Counted from the stretch's first letter, positions 29,148 to 39,235 are shown. The stretch is 64,000 nucleotides of DNA from Corynebacterium canis (GCF_030408595.1 NZ_CP047080.1:2135685-2199684); one strand, 5' to 3'. Notes: a model not told the origin generated them from the sequence alone. Program-made: numbers and translations.

Positions 29148-30275
29148 CTATTTTGGTGGGCATTCAAGCGCCGCCCGCAGCCGCGCCCCAAGCCTCTCCC
29201 AGGACCAATCGCGCACTACATGCGCCCGCCCGGCACGCCCCATCGCGGCCCTGCGCTCCCCATCCCGCAACAGGGACACAATCTCCCGTGCAAGCCCTGT
29301 AATGTCCCTTCCCGATACCACCACGCCCGTCTCCGCGGTTACCGTTTCCGGCGCGCCCCCGGAATCCCCGGCGATCACCGGCACCTGGCAGGCCTGCGCC
29401 TCCAAATACACGATGCCCAGCCCCTCCACGTCCAAACCACCGCCACGGGTGCGCGCCGGCATGGCGAACACGTCGGCGGTTGCCAGAAGCGCCGTGCGCG
29501 GGGCGTCGGCAAGCATGCCGGTGAAATACACGCCATCCCCGGCGAGCCTACGCAGGATGCGTTCGTACCTGCCTCCGCCGACGATCATCAGGACGGCGTC
29601 GGGGATCTCCGCGCGCACCAGCGGCCACGAACGTATCAGCGAATCCTGCCCTTTTCGGGGGACCAGCCGCGAAATGCAGCACACCATCGGCCGCCCGGCG
29701 ATCCCCCAGCGTTCCCGCACCGCCCTGTAGCGGTCGGCGCCAACCTCCAGAGGTTCGAACACTTGCGCGTCTACTCCGGAGGGCAAATGCAGCCATTCCA
29801 CATCCCCGAACGCACGTTCAATCCGCCGGCAGGTGTACGCGGAAATATACGTCACCACGTCCGCGTGCCGGCCGATCCTGCGCAGCACCGAACGCGCGCC
29901 CGGCAGCATCGCCCAACCCACCTCGTGACCATGCGTCGTAGCCACCACCCGTCGCGCGCCCGCCCGTTTCGCCGCCGCACCCAGCAACCCCAGCGGCGCC
30001 GCGGCACCGAACCACACCGTATCTATACCGTGCGCACGAATTAATTGTTCCATGCGTATCGACGCCGCGACCGTAGGCAGCATCACCCGCCGCGGCCAGC
30101 GCTCCACCACATACGGCAGCCCCGCATCGTATTCGCGCGCGGCCTGAGCGTGTTGAGTCGAGGCAAACACCACGATTTCCTCAGGCGGGAGCTGCGCCAC
30201 AAAATCCCTAAGGTACGACTGAATCCCGCCTACGGTGGGCGGGAAATCATTCGTGACCAGCAGCGTCTTGGCCAC
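29148..30275 (-). CDS. pimB: Phosphatidylinositol monomannoside mannosyltransferase PimB'
   Basis: PimB' adds the second mannose from GDP-mannose to PIM1 at the inner face of the membrane, the early step shared by PIMs and lipomannan. The 375-residue GT4 enzyme starts VTNDFPPTVGGIQSYLRDF (acceptor-binding loop), has SRLVPRKGQDSLI in the donor-binding half and EGLGIVYLEAQACQVPVIAG, the EX7E motif. The GTG start overlaps the last base of the P60 hydrolase stop, so these envelope genes form one transcription unit. Confidence 0.92.
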   Translation of the reverse strand: MAKTLLVTNDFPPTVGGIQSYLRDFVAQLPPEEIVVFASTQHAQAAREYDAGLPYVVERWPRRVMLPTVAASIRMEQLIRAHGIDTVWFGAAAPLGLLGAAAKRAGARRVVATTHGHEVGWAMLPGARSVLRRIGRHADVVTYISAYTCRRIERAFGDVEWLHLPSGVDAQVFEPLEVGADRYRAVRERWGIAGRPMVCCISRLVPRKGQDSLIRSWPLVRAEIPDAVLMIVGGGRYERILRRLAGDGVYFTGMLADAPRTALLATADVFAMPARTRGGGLDVEGLGIVYLEAQACQVPVIAGDSGGAPETVTAETGVVVSGRDITGLAREIVSLLRDGERRAAMGRAGRAHVVRDWSWERLGARLRAALECPPK

Positions 30276-31342
30276 TAGTACCGGCGGGCCCCGTAATAGG
30301 GCATGGAATCCATGGGCACGACCTGCACCGGAATCCCGTAATCGGAGGCGTGCAACAACATGCCATTGCCCGCGTAAATGCCCACGTGGGTGGCGCCCGG
30401 GTAATAGCCGATCACATCACCGGGCTGCAGCTCCTCGCGGCTCACCGGCGTGCCACCGGCCATCTGCGCCTGCGAAGTCCGCGGCACAGTCTTGCCCTGC
30501 TGCTGGTAGGCCCAATACACCAAGCCGGAACAATCGAACGCGTCCGGGCCAATAGCGCCCCAACCATATGGCGAGCCCACCTTGGTCATGGCGACCTCAA
30601 GGGCGCTCATGCCCGACGGGTTCGACCCGGAAATCCCCAGCAGTGAATGCTCCACGGGGCCATTCTTAGAATTCCAGCGTTCCCGGTCGGCAGGGCTCAA
30701 CGCCTCAACGCGGCGACGGATATCGGCAGTCTGGCCGTCGAGATCCTTACGCTCCTTTTCGGCGCGGCTACGCTCAACCTCAAGCTGGCCCGCCTGAAAC
30801 TCAGCCTGCGCCTCCGCCCGCGCCGCCCTATCGTGCGACGCCGCAGCCTCATCAGCCGCCGCCAACAACCCCTTCAGCATCTGCTCCTGGTGGCGCGTCA
30901 GCGAAGTCATATACGCCGTGCGGTCGATGGCGCTCTGCGGGTTCTGCGCGGAAATAACGCTGGTCACGGGGTCAACATTGGCGCCGCGATACTTAGAAAG
31001 CGCCAACTTGTTTACCTCAGCCTGATTGGCCGCAACAGCATCGCGCGCGGCTTGCGCCTTTTCAGAGGTGACACGGACCTCATCGCGGATACCGTTAATC
31101 TCGTTCTGCTTGGCCTCAATATCAAGCTCCAATTGCTTGACATTTTCGTTCTTGGCCTCGATCTCGTGGGAGACCCTACCAAGGTCCTCGATCAGGCGAT
31201 CCACTTCGGCGGGGTCCGCGTAGGCGGGCGGAACCACTGCCACGCTGAAAACAGTGACGCCAATCAAAATTGTGGACTTGATAACGCGGCGCAACTGCGA
31301 CTCGGACACGTAACCTAAACCAACTTTCCATCGTTTGCACAT
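30275..31342 (-). CDS. Secreted NlpC/P60 peptidoglycan hydrolase with coiled coil (RipC-like)
   Basis: The product of about 355 residues has a signal peptide ending PPAYA, a long coiled-coil region (Glu/Ala/Lys-rich, roughly residues 45-230) and a C-terminal NlpC/P60 domain with DAFDCSGLVYWAYQQ (catalytic Cys), HVGIYAGNGMLLHAS (catalytic His) and a third polar residue after it. Such coiled-coil P60 proteins cut the stem peptide and are switched on by FtsEX in relatives. The start is uncertain: ATG 31342 lacks a ribosome-binding site and GTG 31309 is possible. Synteny with mycobacterial Rv2190c supports the call. Confidence 0.88.
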   Translation of the reverse strand: MCKRWKVGLGYVSESQLRRVIKSTILIGVTVFSVAVVPPAYADPAEVDRLIEDLGRVSHEIEAKNENVKQLELDIEAKQNEINGIRDEVRVTSEKAQAARDAVAANQAEVNKLALSKYRGANVDPVTSVISAQNPQSAIDRTAYMTSLTRHQEQMLKGLLAAADEAAASHDRAARAEAQAEFQAGQLEVERSRAEKERKDLDGQTADIRRRVEALSPADRERWNSKNGPVEHSLLGISGSNPSGMSALEVAMTKVGSPYGWGAIGPDAFDCSGLVYWAYQQQGKTVPRTSQAQMAGGTPVSREELQPGDVIGYYPGATHVGIYAGNGMLLHASDYGIPVQVVPMDSMPYYGARRY

Positions 31343-31559
31343 GGGATTCGCGCCGTAAAACACCTGTTCACTCCGGTGTTGGGACCGGCGCCCACATAAG
31401 GCCGTTACGGCAACACTATGACTATAAACGGTTGATAAACAAAGACAAAGAACTCGCAGGAAAACTGAAACTAGAGTGAGCGATGTGATTACCGTGATTA
31501 ATCGCCCACAACTTTTTGGGGAGGGACCGGTGCCCCGCGAAAAGCTACCCCACGAACGC

Positions 31560-31593
31560 AAAAACCCGCAGGCACGAACGTTTCGCTGCGGGT
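31560..31593 (-). terminator. Intrinsic terminator of the second P60 hydrolase gene
   Basis: ACCCGCAG (31564-31571) pairs with CTGCGGGT (31586-31593) around a 14-base loop, followed on the minus strand by five T. It lies 40 bases after the stop codon and isolates this riboswitch-controlled gene from the next P60 gene. Confidence 0.85.
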
Positions 31594-31633
31594 AAATTAC
31601 GGAAGTTTCAGCGCGCGAGGCGCGTCGTTCGCG

Positions 31634-32242
31634 TTAGTAGCGAACAGCGGAGTGGAACGGCATTTGATCCATCGGAACCTCGGACAGCGGGGTGCCCTCG
31701 GTGGAGGCGTGAATCACGGTGCCGTGGCCGGTGTAGATGCCCACGTGCGAAGCGCCAGAGTAGAAGGCGACGATATCGCCAGCCTGCAGCTGGTCGTACG
31801 CAACCTGGTGGCCGTTAGCGGCCTGCTCATAAGAAGTACGCGGAATCTGCTTGCCCACCTGCTGATATGCCCACGTGGTCAGGCCGGAACAGTCGAAAGC
31901 GTTGGGGCCAGCTGCGCCCCACACATACGGAGCACCGATCTTGGATGCTGCGGCATCAACGATGGCCTGCCCATTGTTGGCGGCCGGAATGCCCGGCAGG
32001 TTGAACCCACCAGGGGTGGCAGCTTGCCCCGAGAGCGCGGGCACCCAGTCTTGAACGCCAGGGACGTTCTGGACACCCGGCACGTTTTCGATGCCAGGGA
32101 CATTGAAAGTGATTCCGGTGTTCGGGATGACAACATCTGCAGCCTGTGCAGGTCCCGCAAAAGCAACGGTGGCGCCAACGGCGACAGCGGAAGCGGTTGC
32201 TGCGTTGCGAACAGTGTTCGTATTACGGCGGCTGTGCTTACC
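31634..32242 (-). CDS. Secreted NlpC/P60 endopeptidase
   Basis: From the GTG at 32242 (GGAG about 10 bases upstream) the product has 202 residues: signal peptide ending AGPAQA, a short linker with repeated NVPG(I/V)(E/Q) units, and a P60 domain with NAFDCSGLTTWAYQQ (catalytic Cys) and HVGIYTGHGTVIHAS (catalytic His). It should cleave D-Glu-mDAP bonds in stem peptides during growth and separation. The c-di-AMP riboswitch just upstream places its expression under that second messenger, as for resuscitation and P60 genes in other actinobacteria. Confidence 0.9.
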   Translation of the reverse strand, partial: GKHSRRNTNTVRNAATASAVAVGATVAFAGPAQAADVVIPNTGITFNVPGIENVPGVQNVPGVQDWVPALSGQAATPGGFNLPGIPAANNGQAIVDAAASKIGAPYVWGAAGPNAFDCSGLTTWAYQQVGKQIPRTSYEQAANGHQVAYDQLQAGDIVAFYSGASHVGIYTGHGTVIHASTEGTPLSEVPMDQMPFHSAVRY

Positions 32243-32273
32243 CACGATAGAAAACTCCAAATCTTCCTTTGTT

Positions 32274-32450
32274 GGCCGACCGGGTTAGCTGTCGGGTTCG
32301 GAAGCGGAAGGCTCCCTATCCGGATCCACGCTTTTATCAAAGCGCTCTCACACGGAACTCACCCCAGAATGAATAAGGTTTGGTTCCCCGGTTCACATTC
32401 ACCACCTCCACTTGCCGGAGGCTTTGAAGCAAATGCGATTAGGCATTGTT
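32274..32450 (-). promoter_or_regulatory. c-di-AMP riboswitch (ydaO-yuaA type)
   Basis: On the minus strand the leader contains in order GAACCGGGGAACCAAAC, TCTGGGGTGAGTTCCG, GGATAGGGAGCCTTCCG and TCCGAACCCGACAGCTAACC followed by CGGTCGGC, the conserved blocks of the ydaO family as I know them. It ends about 30 bases before the P60 gene start. The ligand, cyclic di-AMP, normally turns such genes off; in actinobacteria they often control wall hydrolases. Exact 5' boundary is approximate. Confidence 0.88.
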
Positions 32451-33224
32451 CGGTTATCCGTCGCTTACCCTTCAAGACCCGTCTGATCTCTCCCGGCTCG
32501 CAATGTCTCATTTAGGTTACGAAAGGGGGTTTGGTTTGTCCAACGTTCGCAAGCAAATGACGCACATCTTGTGTTCGTTACCGTCCCGTTACCAAAACCA
32601 ACGGGCAACCCTCATGTATCCAAATCGAGACAATCACTGCCACATACAGTACACCAAACCTGCAACAATAAAATATGTTGTACGCTGCACTTTCGCGGTG
32701 GGCGACGCTCAGATTTATGAGCCTAAAGCAATTCAGCTACCAATGCGTGGCGCGACACCCGATCGCACGTTACAAATTAATTTTGTGACTTCTGTCACAT
32801 GCCCATGCGGAAGGGTAAAAAGTTGACCATTCAACGGATGGCGCGTCGCTTTTTGGGCCCCAAATGGCCCCGGTCAGCGTTTTCACAATCGCACCACGGT
32901 TAACTTAAATACCAAATACACCTCGCGTCACAGGCGCTGGCAAGGCGCCCAACACAAGGCGCTCACCGGCGCCACGCAGGAAGCTTTGCCGACGACGCCG
33001 GGCCGGCGGGACGTCGAAAAGCAATATTGCGACCCGCTAGCTCGCAATCTAAGCGTGCACTCCTTATATATAAGGAAAGCTCTCAGAAAAATTGCACCTT
33101 ATATATAAGGTATGCCGCGGCGGCAGGGGTAACCGACGCACACCCCTTTGCGGCGGCCAAGAGCGCCGCACTCGACATTCAGCATCCCGCATCGCCATAT
33201 ATCTCATAGGGATATGATGGCGGT
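32451..33224. other. Long intergenic region upstream of the riboswitch
   Basis: No gene is credible here. It should contain the promoter of the riboswitch-P60 transcript on the minus strand. Around 33061-33111 lie two 16-base palindromes, and at 33193-33222 an imperfect inverted repeat covers the promoter of the following plus-strand gene remnant. Short frames have no ribosome-binding sites. Confidence 0.7.
33061..33111. promoter_or_regulatory. Paired palindromes with CCTTATATATAAGG core
   Basis: TCCTTATATATAAGGA (33061-33076) and ACCTTATATATAAGGT (33096-33111) are each perfect 16-base palindromes sharing a 14-base core, with centres 35 bases apart. They look like a pair of sites for a dimeric regulator. 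The regulator is unknown and none of the local genes is an obvious candidate. Confidence 0.6.
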
Positions 33225-33698
33225 ATGGACAGGACGCAACGCAATCTCGCCGTCTTTTCGGCAGTCGCCGTGGGCTGCGGCTGGGTTGGCGTCGGCTTGG
33301 CTACCCTCCTCGGGATCCCCTCCGACACACCCAGCGGCAGCCCAGGCCTGCTCATCTTTATCGTGACGCCCATGCTTACCGGTCTCGCCCTGCGTGGGCT
33401 CGACAACGACGGCTGGAATAACACAGGCTTTCGATTGAGACTGCGGGGAAATCTGGGTTGGTACACACTTTCTATTCTGGTGTTCCCCATAGTCACCGCC
33501 ATCAATGTGGCCATTGGAATCGCGGCGGGCTGCTTGACCGCACCCGCAACGATGCGGTGCTCGAACGTCTCGCCCCGTTGGGAATTTGCCTTAAAGCCCC
33601 CACTACAACGCACCTCCACGGCCGCCACAGCGCCTCCCAGTGCCCGCCACAGGCCTAAAAAACCCGCCACCACAGTTTGTGTGTGGGGCGGGTTTTGA
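33225..33698 (+). pseudogene. Truncated membrane protein, possibly a CPBP-type protease remnant
   Basis: The frame opens with three hydrophobic segments (about residues 10-32, 40-56, 76-100) and the stretch LDNDGWNNTGFRLRLRGNLGWY, which recalls the N-terminal half of CPBP-family membrane proteins. After about residue 105 (near 33540) the sequence becomes Ser/Pro/Ala-rich and family-unlike and runs into the terminator, so the catalytic half is missing. TATGAT six bases before the ATG would make a leaderless start. I read it as a decayed gene; the family assignment is weak. Confidence 0.45.
33657..33696. terminator. Bidirectional terminator after qcrB
   Basis: AACCCGCC (33661-33668) pairs with GGCGGGTT (33687-33694), with further pairing of CACA and TGTG inside, and runs of A and T on both sides. 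It sits 22 bases after the qcrB stop and serves both the respiratory operon and the plus-strand gene remnant. Confidence 0.85.
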
Positions 33699-33718
33699 GC
33701 GCGTTGGAAATGAGCTAG

Positions 33719-35347
33719 CTAGACGCGGCCATCAGCCTCATCTTGGGCACGGTTGGCGGCTTGCAGCTCTTCGAACATTTCCGCTTCCTCAGCGTGGTTG
33801 CGGTGTTCGATTTCTGCGGCCTTGGCGGCGATCTCTGGGTTATCCGGCTTGAAGTAGGAGCCGCGGCCCGGGGCACCGGCGAAGCCAAGCTGGTTCATCT
33901 GCTTCGGCACGGGGGCACCGGCGTACTCCAGCGGGATCGGGTGGCCGTGATCGTCGACCGGACCCAGCGGCTGGTGCACCTCGATAAAGGCACCATTGGG
34001 CAGCTGGTTGATCACACCGGTCTCGATGCCGTGTTCGAGGACCTCGCGGTCCGAACGCTGCAGGCCAATGCAGATGCGGTAGGTGATAAAGTACGCCAGC
34101 GCGGGCAGCACGATCAAACCGATGCGGCCGATCCAGGTCATGGCGTTCAGCGAGATCTGGAAGTGGTAGGCCACCAGGTCATTACCACCGGAGATGGTCA
34201 GCAGTGCGTAGAACACCAGCGCCATCACGCCGAGCGAGGTGCGGACGGGGACGTCGCGCGGACGCTGCAGCAGGTTGTGGTGGGCATCGTCGCCGGTCAT
34301 CTTCGCCTCGATGAACGGGTAGGCGAACAGCAGGCCCACGAGCACGCCCAGCATGATAGCCACCCAGAACACGGCGGGGATGGTGTAGTTGCCAAAGTAC
34401 AGCTCCCAGGCGGGCATAATACGGGCCGCGCCGTCCGTCCACAGCATGTAGATATCGGGCTGCGAACCGGCGGAGACCTGCGCCGGGTTGTACGGGCCAA
34501 GGTTCCAAATCGCGTTGATCTGGGTAGCACCGGCCATCAGCGCCAGCAGGCCGAAGGTGATCAGGCCGAAGGCCACGGACTTCACTGCGAAGACCGGGAG
34601 GATGCGCACGCCAACCACGTTGTTTTCCGTGCGGCCGGGGCCGGGGAACTGCGTGTGCTTCTGGTACCAGACCAGCGCCAGGTGAGCGGCGATCAGCGCC
34701 AACAGAATGCCGGGGATCAACAACACGTGTGCGATGTAGAAACGGTCGAGCATGATTTCGGACGGGAAGTCACCGCCGAAGATCAGCCAGTGCAGCCAGG
34801 TGCCAATGACCGGCAGGGAAATGACGATCGCGGACATGATGCGCAGGCCCACGCCGGAAAGCAGATCGTCAGGCAGCGAGTAACCCATGAAACCCTCGGC
34901 AACGCTCAGCAGCAGCAACACGCAGCCGATGATCCAGTTTGCCTCACGCGGGCGTCGGAAAGCGCCGGTGAAGAAGATGCGCATCATGTGCACCATAATC
35001 GACACCGCGAACATCAGTGCGGCCCAGTGGTGCAGCTGGCGGATAAACAAGCCGCCGCGAACTTCGAAGGAAAGGTTCAGCGCCGTCTCATACGCACGGG
35101 ACATTTCGACGCCGCGCAGCGGACCGTAAGCGCCGTCGTAAATGACCTTCGTAATGGAAGGGTCGAAGAACAGCGTCAGGTAAATGCCGGACAGCAGCAG
35201 CACAATAAAGCTGTACAGTGCGATCTCGCCGAGCAGGAAGGACCAGTGGGTTGGGAAGACCTTGTTGATCTGCTGGCGGACCATCGCGGACATGGTGTAC
35301 CGCGAGTCCATATTGGTGCCCATTTGGGCTAATTTATTGTTGCTCAT
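33719..35347 (-). CDS. qcrB: Cytochrome bc1 complex cytochrome b subunit QcrB
   Basis: QcrB oxidises menaquinol in the bc1 part of the bcc-aa3 supercomplex. The 542-residue protein has the haem-ligating helices ([24 protein letters not shown] and further His at HWLIFGG and AHVLLIPG), the Qo-site region and a long hydrophilic C-terminal extension typical of actinobacteria, ending in Glu/Ala-rich helices. It overlaps qcrA by 4 bases. The N-terminus [14 protein letters not shown] resembles a segment of the QcrA N-terminus. A terminator follows. Confidence 0.96.
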   Translation of the reverse strand: MSNNKLAQMGTNMDSRYTMSAMVRQQINKVFPTHWSFLLGEIALYSFIVLLLSGIYLTLFFDPSITKVIYDGAYGPLRGVEMSRAYETALNLSFEVRGGLFIRQLHHWAALMFAVSIMVHMMRIFFTGAFRRPREANWIIGCVLLLLSVAEGFMGYSLPDDLLSGVGLRIMSAIVISLPVIGTWLHWLIFGGDFPSEIMLDRFYIAHVLLIPGILLALIAAHLALVWYQKHTQFPGPGRTENNVVGVRILPVFAVKSVAFGLITFGLLALMAGATQINAIWNLGPYNPAQVSAGSQPDIYMLWTDGAARIMPAWELYFGNYTIPAVFWVAIMLGVLVGLLFAYPFIEAKMTGDDAHHNLLQRPRDVPVRTSLGVMALVFYALLTISGGNDLVAYHFQISLNAMTWIGRIGLIVLPALAYFITYRICIGLQRSDREVLEHGIETGVINQLPNGAFIEVHQPLGPVDDHGHPIPLEYAGAPVPKQMNQLGFAGAPGRGSYFKPDNPEIAAKAAEIEHRNHAEEAEMFEELQAANRAQDEADGRV

Positions 35348-36558
35348 GACTTACGCTCCCAGAAAGCTGGGCCGACCGGCTCGATGAAGTTGCCAGCGGC
35401 GACGAGGTATCCCTCATCATCTACGGTAATAGGCAGCTGCGGAAGAGCACGAGCGGCAGGACCGAAAACGGGCTTACCGTAGTGCAAAGCATCGAACTGC
35501 GACTGGTGGCACGGGCACAGGATACGGTTGGTCTGCGCCTCATACAGCGAGGTGGGGCAACCAATGTGGGTACAGATCTTCGAATAGGCGTAGTAGTCGC
35601 CGTAGTGGAAGTCTTCCTGTCCGGCACGCTCGATTGCGCGCTGCGCGTCCTCGTGGCGGAGGCGAATCAGCATCACGGAGTTGCGCGAACCGTGAATCGA
35701 ATGCATGTGCATCTCGTACACTTCGCGGGTCGAATCGTAGAGGTCGCCATCGTTGACGTCTTCCTCGGGCAGCGGGAAGACGGTTTCCATGGCGCCTGCC
35801 GCGAGATCCTCGGGGCGCATGCGCACGAGGCGGGTCACGCCCTGCGTGGTGTAGTGGCCATTGTGCTCCTCGGCGATAGCGCCGGTATCGCGGCCGAGGT
35901 ACACCTTGGTGCCCTCTTCGGTAAGGGTCCATCCGGTGGTCCACAAGGTGCCGTCGCCCTGGACGTCGACGCCGCCGGGCTTCGGACGCCACGGGTTCTT
36001 CACCATGCCACCCAGCGGGGCGATAATGGCCAGGCCGGCAAGGACCGCGCCGGTGCCCATCAGGCCCTTAAGCAGGCTGCGGCGGCCGAGCGTGGAGGTC
36101 TCCCAAGAATCGTTCAGCAATGCGACGAGGGTGCGCTGATCGACTTCCTCGGAAGGGCCGTCGTGGCGGCGCTGCACCGAAATCTCTTCAGGGATGAACT
36201 TCTTTACGTAAAGGACCGCGCCGAAGCCCATGCACAGGATGGACAAGCCCATCGTGACGCCGAGCAGCGGGGTGTACAGGGTGTACAGCCAGAGGCCTTC
36301 TTCGCCGAGGCCCTTGTACTCCCACGGCCAGAACAGGTACACGCCTAGGAATGCGATAGCGAATACGATGCCCAGGAGGAAGCAGATGACCACGCTGCGT
36401 TCCGCGCGCTTTTCTGCAGGATCGTTCGGGATTGGGAAGCGTTCCTTGCGGTACGCGACCGTCACTTCATCGAGCTCGGTGCCCAAGCGGGCCAGCTCAT
36501 CGTTGCTCATGGAGTTGAGCTCTTGAGAGGTGTACTTCTTCATTTCGTTGTTACTCAT
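35344..36558 (-). CDS. qcrA: Cytochrome bc1 complex Rieske iron-sulfur subunit QcrA
   Basis: QcrA carries electrons from menaquinol to the haems of QcrC. From ATG 36558 (ATGA overlap with qcrC) it has 404 residues: a long cytoplasmic N-terminus, three membrane segments (about 52-75, 88-117 and 165-182, the last after the twin-arginine-like GRRSLLKGL), and a Rieske domain with Cys329, His331, Cys348 and His351 as cluster ligands plus the disulfide cysteines 334 and 350. Three membrane helices instead of one is the actinobacterial form. Confidence 0.96.
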   Translation of the reverse strand: MSNNEMKKYTSQELNSMSNDELARLGTELDEVTVAYRKERFPIPNDPAEKRAERSVVICFLLGIVFAIAFLGVYLFWPWEYKGLGEEGLWLYTLYTPLLGVTMGLSILCMGFGAVLYVKKFIPEEISVQRRHDGPSEEVDQRTLVALLNDSWETSTLGRRSLLKGLMGTGAVLAGLAIIAPLGGMVKNPWRPKPGGVDVQGDGTLWTTGWTLTEEGTKVYLGRDTGAIAEEHNGHYTTQGVTRLVRMRPEDLAAGAMETVFPLPEEDVNDGDLYDSTREVYEMHMHSIHGSRNSVMLIRLRHEDAQRAIERAGQEDFHYGDYYAYSKICTHIGCPTSLYEAQTNRILCPCHQSQFDALHYGKPVFGPAARALPQLPITVDDEGYLVAAGNFIEPVGPAFWERKS

Positions 36559-37445
36559 GAGCGGGATCCAATCCACAATGCAGCGGCAACCAGCACGGTA
36601 ATGCCGACGAGCCACATCAACATGCCCTCAGTGACGGGGCCGATACCGCCAAGACCGTAGCCACCGGGGTTCGGGGTTTCCTTCGCGGACTTAATGAAGG
36701 CGATGATGTCCTTCTTCTCGTCCGCGGTGAGCTGACGGTCGGAGAACTTCGGCATGTTCTGGGGGCCGGTGAGCATAGCCTGGTAGATCTCCTGCTCGTT
36801 TGCAGGATCTAGGTAGGGAGCGTACTTACCGGAGGAAAGCGCGCCGCCACGGCCGGTGAAGTTGTGGCAGGACGCACAGTTCAAACGGAATAGGTCAGCA
36901 CCACGGGCGACATCGGCTGGATCAATCTCACCGTTGTAGTTTTGACCGCGAAGCGATTCCATGGCGATGGAGCCGTCTTCGTTTTTCACAATGCCCGGGC
37001 CACCGCCGTTAGCGTTGACATATGCGGCAAGCGCAAGCGTCTGATGCTCGGAGTAGCGCGGGGTCTTACGTGCAGCTTGTGCTTCGTTGCGGAGCATCGG
37101 CATACGACCAGAGTGGACCTGGAAGTACACTGCACCTTCGCCTACACCAATCAGGGAGGGGCCGCGGCCCTTGACGCCCTGAAGGTTGACACCGTGGCAG
37201 GTAATACACGCGACGTCGTAAAGGTCTTTGCCTTCTTGAATCAGTGCCTGGGTGTCGGAGCTGGCGGTAGCCACCTGTGCGTCGGGTGTCAACGCATCAG
37301 CCAGAAGGCCAGCACTGGTGAGACCGATGGTCAATGCCACTGCACCGGCGACGGTCCGGCGCACCTTGCGGCGGCTCTTGACCTTCTTCGCCGATCTGAC
37401 CGCAGCGGCGGCCATATCGGGTTTCTGGAGGTTGGTATCCATCAT
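36555..37445 (-). CDS. qcrC: Dihaem cytochrome c subunit QcrC
   Basis: QcrC is the membrane-anchored cytochrome c of the actinobacterial bcc complex that passes electrons directly to the aa3 oxidase. The 296-residue protein has an N-terminal signal/anchor (about residues 30-52), two c-type haem sites CITCH (80-84) and CASCH (190-194), and a C-terminal membrane helix ending LWIGSRS. AAGGG precedes the start; a second Met directly follows the first. It lies 95 bases downstream of ctaE and heads the tightly overlapping qcrCAB run. Confidence 0.96.
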   Translation of the reverse strand: MMDTNLQKPDMAAAAVRSAKKVKSRRKVRRTVAGAVALTIGLTSAGLLADALTPDAQVATASSDTQALIQEGKDLYDVACITCHGVNLQGVKGRGPSLIGVGEGAVYFQVHSGRMPMLRNEAQAARKTPRYSEHQTLALAAYVNANGGGPGIVKNEDGSIAMESLRGQNYNGEIDPADVARGADLFRLNCASCHNFTGRGGALSSGKYAPYLDPANEQEIYQAMLTGPQNMPKFSDRQLTADEKKDIIAFIKSAKETPNPGGYGLGGIGPVTEGMLMWLVGITVLVAAALWIGSRS

Positions 37446-37540
37446 TTCCCTTATAACTCGTGTTCGGAAAGTGAAGGGCTATAGGCCGAGCCCTGGAGCT
37501 CATCTACTGGGTGAGTCCGAGGTCCGTCGGCTGCTACGGC

Positions 37541-38155
37541 CTACTGAATGAAGTAAATGGTGATGAACAAGCCGATCCAAACCACGTCGACGAAGTGCCA
37601 GTAGTAGGACACCACCATCGCTGCGGTCGCTTGGGCCGGGGTGAACTTCGACTTGGCCACGCGAATCAAAACCACCACGAAACCAAGGACACCAGCCAGA
37701 ACGTGAGCAGCGTGGAACCCGGTTGTGATGTAGAAAACGGATCCGTAGATGCTGTTCTGAATGGTCAGGCCGTGCTGCACCAACTGGAAGTACTCCCACG
37801 CTTGACCCACGAGGAACACGAGACCCATAACGGTAGAAAGTGCATACCAGCGACGAAGTGCGAAGACGTCACCTCGTTCTGCGGCGAAAACGCCCCACTG
37901 TGCGGTAAACGACGATGAAACCAGAATCGCCGTAATCGCGAAGGCGTACGGAACATTCAGGTGGCCTGTACCTGCGTCCCACGACTCTCCCTGACCATTC
38001 GCACGTGACACAAAGTACATAGCGAACAGGCCAGCGAAGAACATCAATTCCTGCGACAAAAACACAATCGTGCCGACACTGACCATATTGGGCCGGTTCA
38101 GTGCCGCAACACGCTGCGGTGCCGCCATGTCTGTATTTCCAACTGCGCTCGTCAC
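37541..38155 (-). CDS. ctaE: Cytochrome c oxidase subunit III (aa3 type)
   Basis: CtaE is the core subunit III of the proton-pumping aa3 oxidase. The 204-residue protein has five membrane helices, beginning [19 protein letters not shown], and the family motif [14 protein letters not shown] followed by [19 protein letters not shown] at the C-terminus. The GTG start at 38155 has CATACT 7 bases upstream, fitting a leaderless mRNA. It stands first in the ctaE-qcrCAB operon, so oxidase and bc1 subunits are made together. Confidence 0.96.
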   Translation of the reverse strand: MTSAVGNTDMAAPQRVAALNRPNMVSVGTIVFLSQELMFFAGLFAMYFVSRANGQGESWDAGTGHLNVPYAFAITAILVSSSFTAQWGVFAAERGDVFALRRWYALSTVMGLVFLVGQAWEYFQLVQHGLTIQNSIYGSVFYITTGFHAAHVLAGVLGFVVVLIRVAKSKFTPAQATAAMVVSYYWHFVDVVWIGLFITIYFIQ

Positions 38156-38803
38156 GTTAACTAGTATGACGGTTTCTTAGAGTTAAGTCATCTCATGCCC
38201 CCGAATTCTCGTGCGAGAAAATCGCGTGTACAGGTGCTTTTCTTGGCCCACTAAGAAATTCCAAAAACTTTCTAAACGGCGGGAACTTTTTCGCCGCAGA
38301 TCCGACGCGCTATTTTTGCAGGTCAACCCCCCAGCCGGACGCGTCCACAAGCCGCTTTCCGTTTTCGCCATTAAAGCCTAAAACATTCCCCTGTATTGAT
38401 GGCCCCAATTCCTCAGCTGAAGTGAGAGATGTATGTCACAAATATCCGCGGGAACTTTTCGTCCGCTACAACTTTCGGTTGACCCCCTGCGGCCTGCGGA
38501 AATGCTGACGGACGAAAAACTCGGCACCATAACGCCCCCACATGCACCACTACTTGGGAAGAAGCGCGAAGCGACGCGAAAGCCTCGCGCCCGCTCTGCA
38601 GCCCATCCCCTACCCTGCCGCTGGGGCTCAATGGTGCTATCGAGGAGTTCACACTCCCCGAGCGCTAACTCCAATTTAGCATTTTAGATAAAGCGTCATA
38701 CGCCAACTAAGCACACAAAAACCCTGCGGGTGATTCCGCAGGGTTTCTCGAATTGCGTTACAGGTGCCTACCTAGGCAACACCACGTAATAGCAGACAGG
38801 AAT
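38156..38803. other. Intergenic region between ctaF and ctaE
   Basis: No credible gene is present in about 650 bases. It holds the ctaF terminator at 38717-38744, the ctaE promoter at its left end and a 10-base inverted repeat (TTTTCGTCCG at 38456-38465, CGGACGAAAA at 38509-38518). The 84-codon plus-strand frame inside (38433-38687) has no ribosome-binding site or family-like sequence. Confidence 0.7.
38717..38744 (-). terminator. Intrinsic terminator of ctaF
   Basis: ACCCTGCGG (38721-38729) pairs with CCGCAGGGT (38736-38744) around a 6-base loop, followed on the minus strand by five T. It lies about 60 bases after the ctaF stop codon. Confidence 0.88.
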
Positions 38804-39235
38804 TTAGTGCTTTTCCTTCGGCAGACCGTATTGCAAGTTGAGCATCGTACCGGACCAAATCAGAACAACTGCGCCAAGCAGAAGCATCCAATAGGACATA
38901 AAGGCAATAGCAAAGCCCATAATCAAAATGGCCATCGACATCACAAACGGCCAAATGGAACTCGGGCTAAAGAAACCGAGCATGCCGGCGCCGTCTTCGA
39001 CCTCGGCTTCCTCCCAGTCGTGCGGGAGAATATCCATTCGACGTTCGGTGAAGTGGAAGTAACCACCCAGCATCAGCGTCAACCCTGTGGCCAGGACCAA
39101 TCCCGTGGCACCGGCCCACTCCAGGCCGCGAATGCTGCCGGCATCGGCAATCTTCATCGTTGCCAGAATGTAGAGCACTGCCATGACCGCCAGGAACACG
39201 GTCAGCCCGTAGAAGATCTTTGCAGAAGACTTCAT
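38804..39235 (-). CDS. ctaF: Cytochrome c oxidase subunit IV, actinobacterial CtaF
   Basis: CtaF is the small fourth subunit of the actinobacterial aa3 oxidase. The 143-residue protein has four membrane helices in two pairs, separated by the hydrophilic loop [24 protein letters not shown], which is characteristic of the family. It lies 18 bases after ctaC and is followed by a strong terminator, so ctaC-ctaF form one transcription unit separate from ctaE-qcr. Confidence 0.95.
   Translation of the reverse strand: MKSSAKIFYGLTVFLAVMAVLYILATMKIADAGSIRGLEWAGATGLVLATGLTLMLGGYFHFTERRMDILPHDWEEAEVEDGAGMLGFFSPSSIWPFVMSMAILIMGFAIAFMSYWMLLLGAVVLIWSGTMLNLQYGLPKEKH

Noticed and set aside
33743..35332. 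A 529-codon plus-strand open frame opposite qcrB
   Set aside because: His/Gln/Asp-rich antisense shadow of a clear cytochrome b gene; no start signal or domain.
38433..38687. 84-codon plus-strand frame between ctaF and ctaE
   Set aside because: No ribosome-binding site, low-complexity Pro/Arg/Ala sequence, and no similarity to a known small protein.
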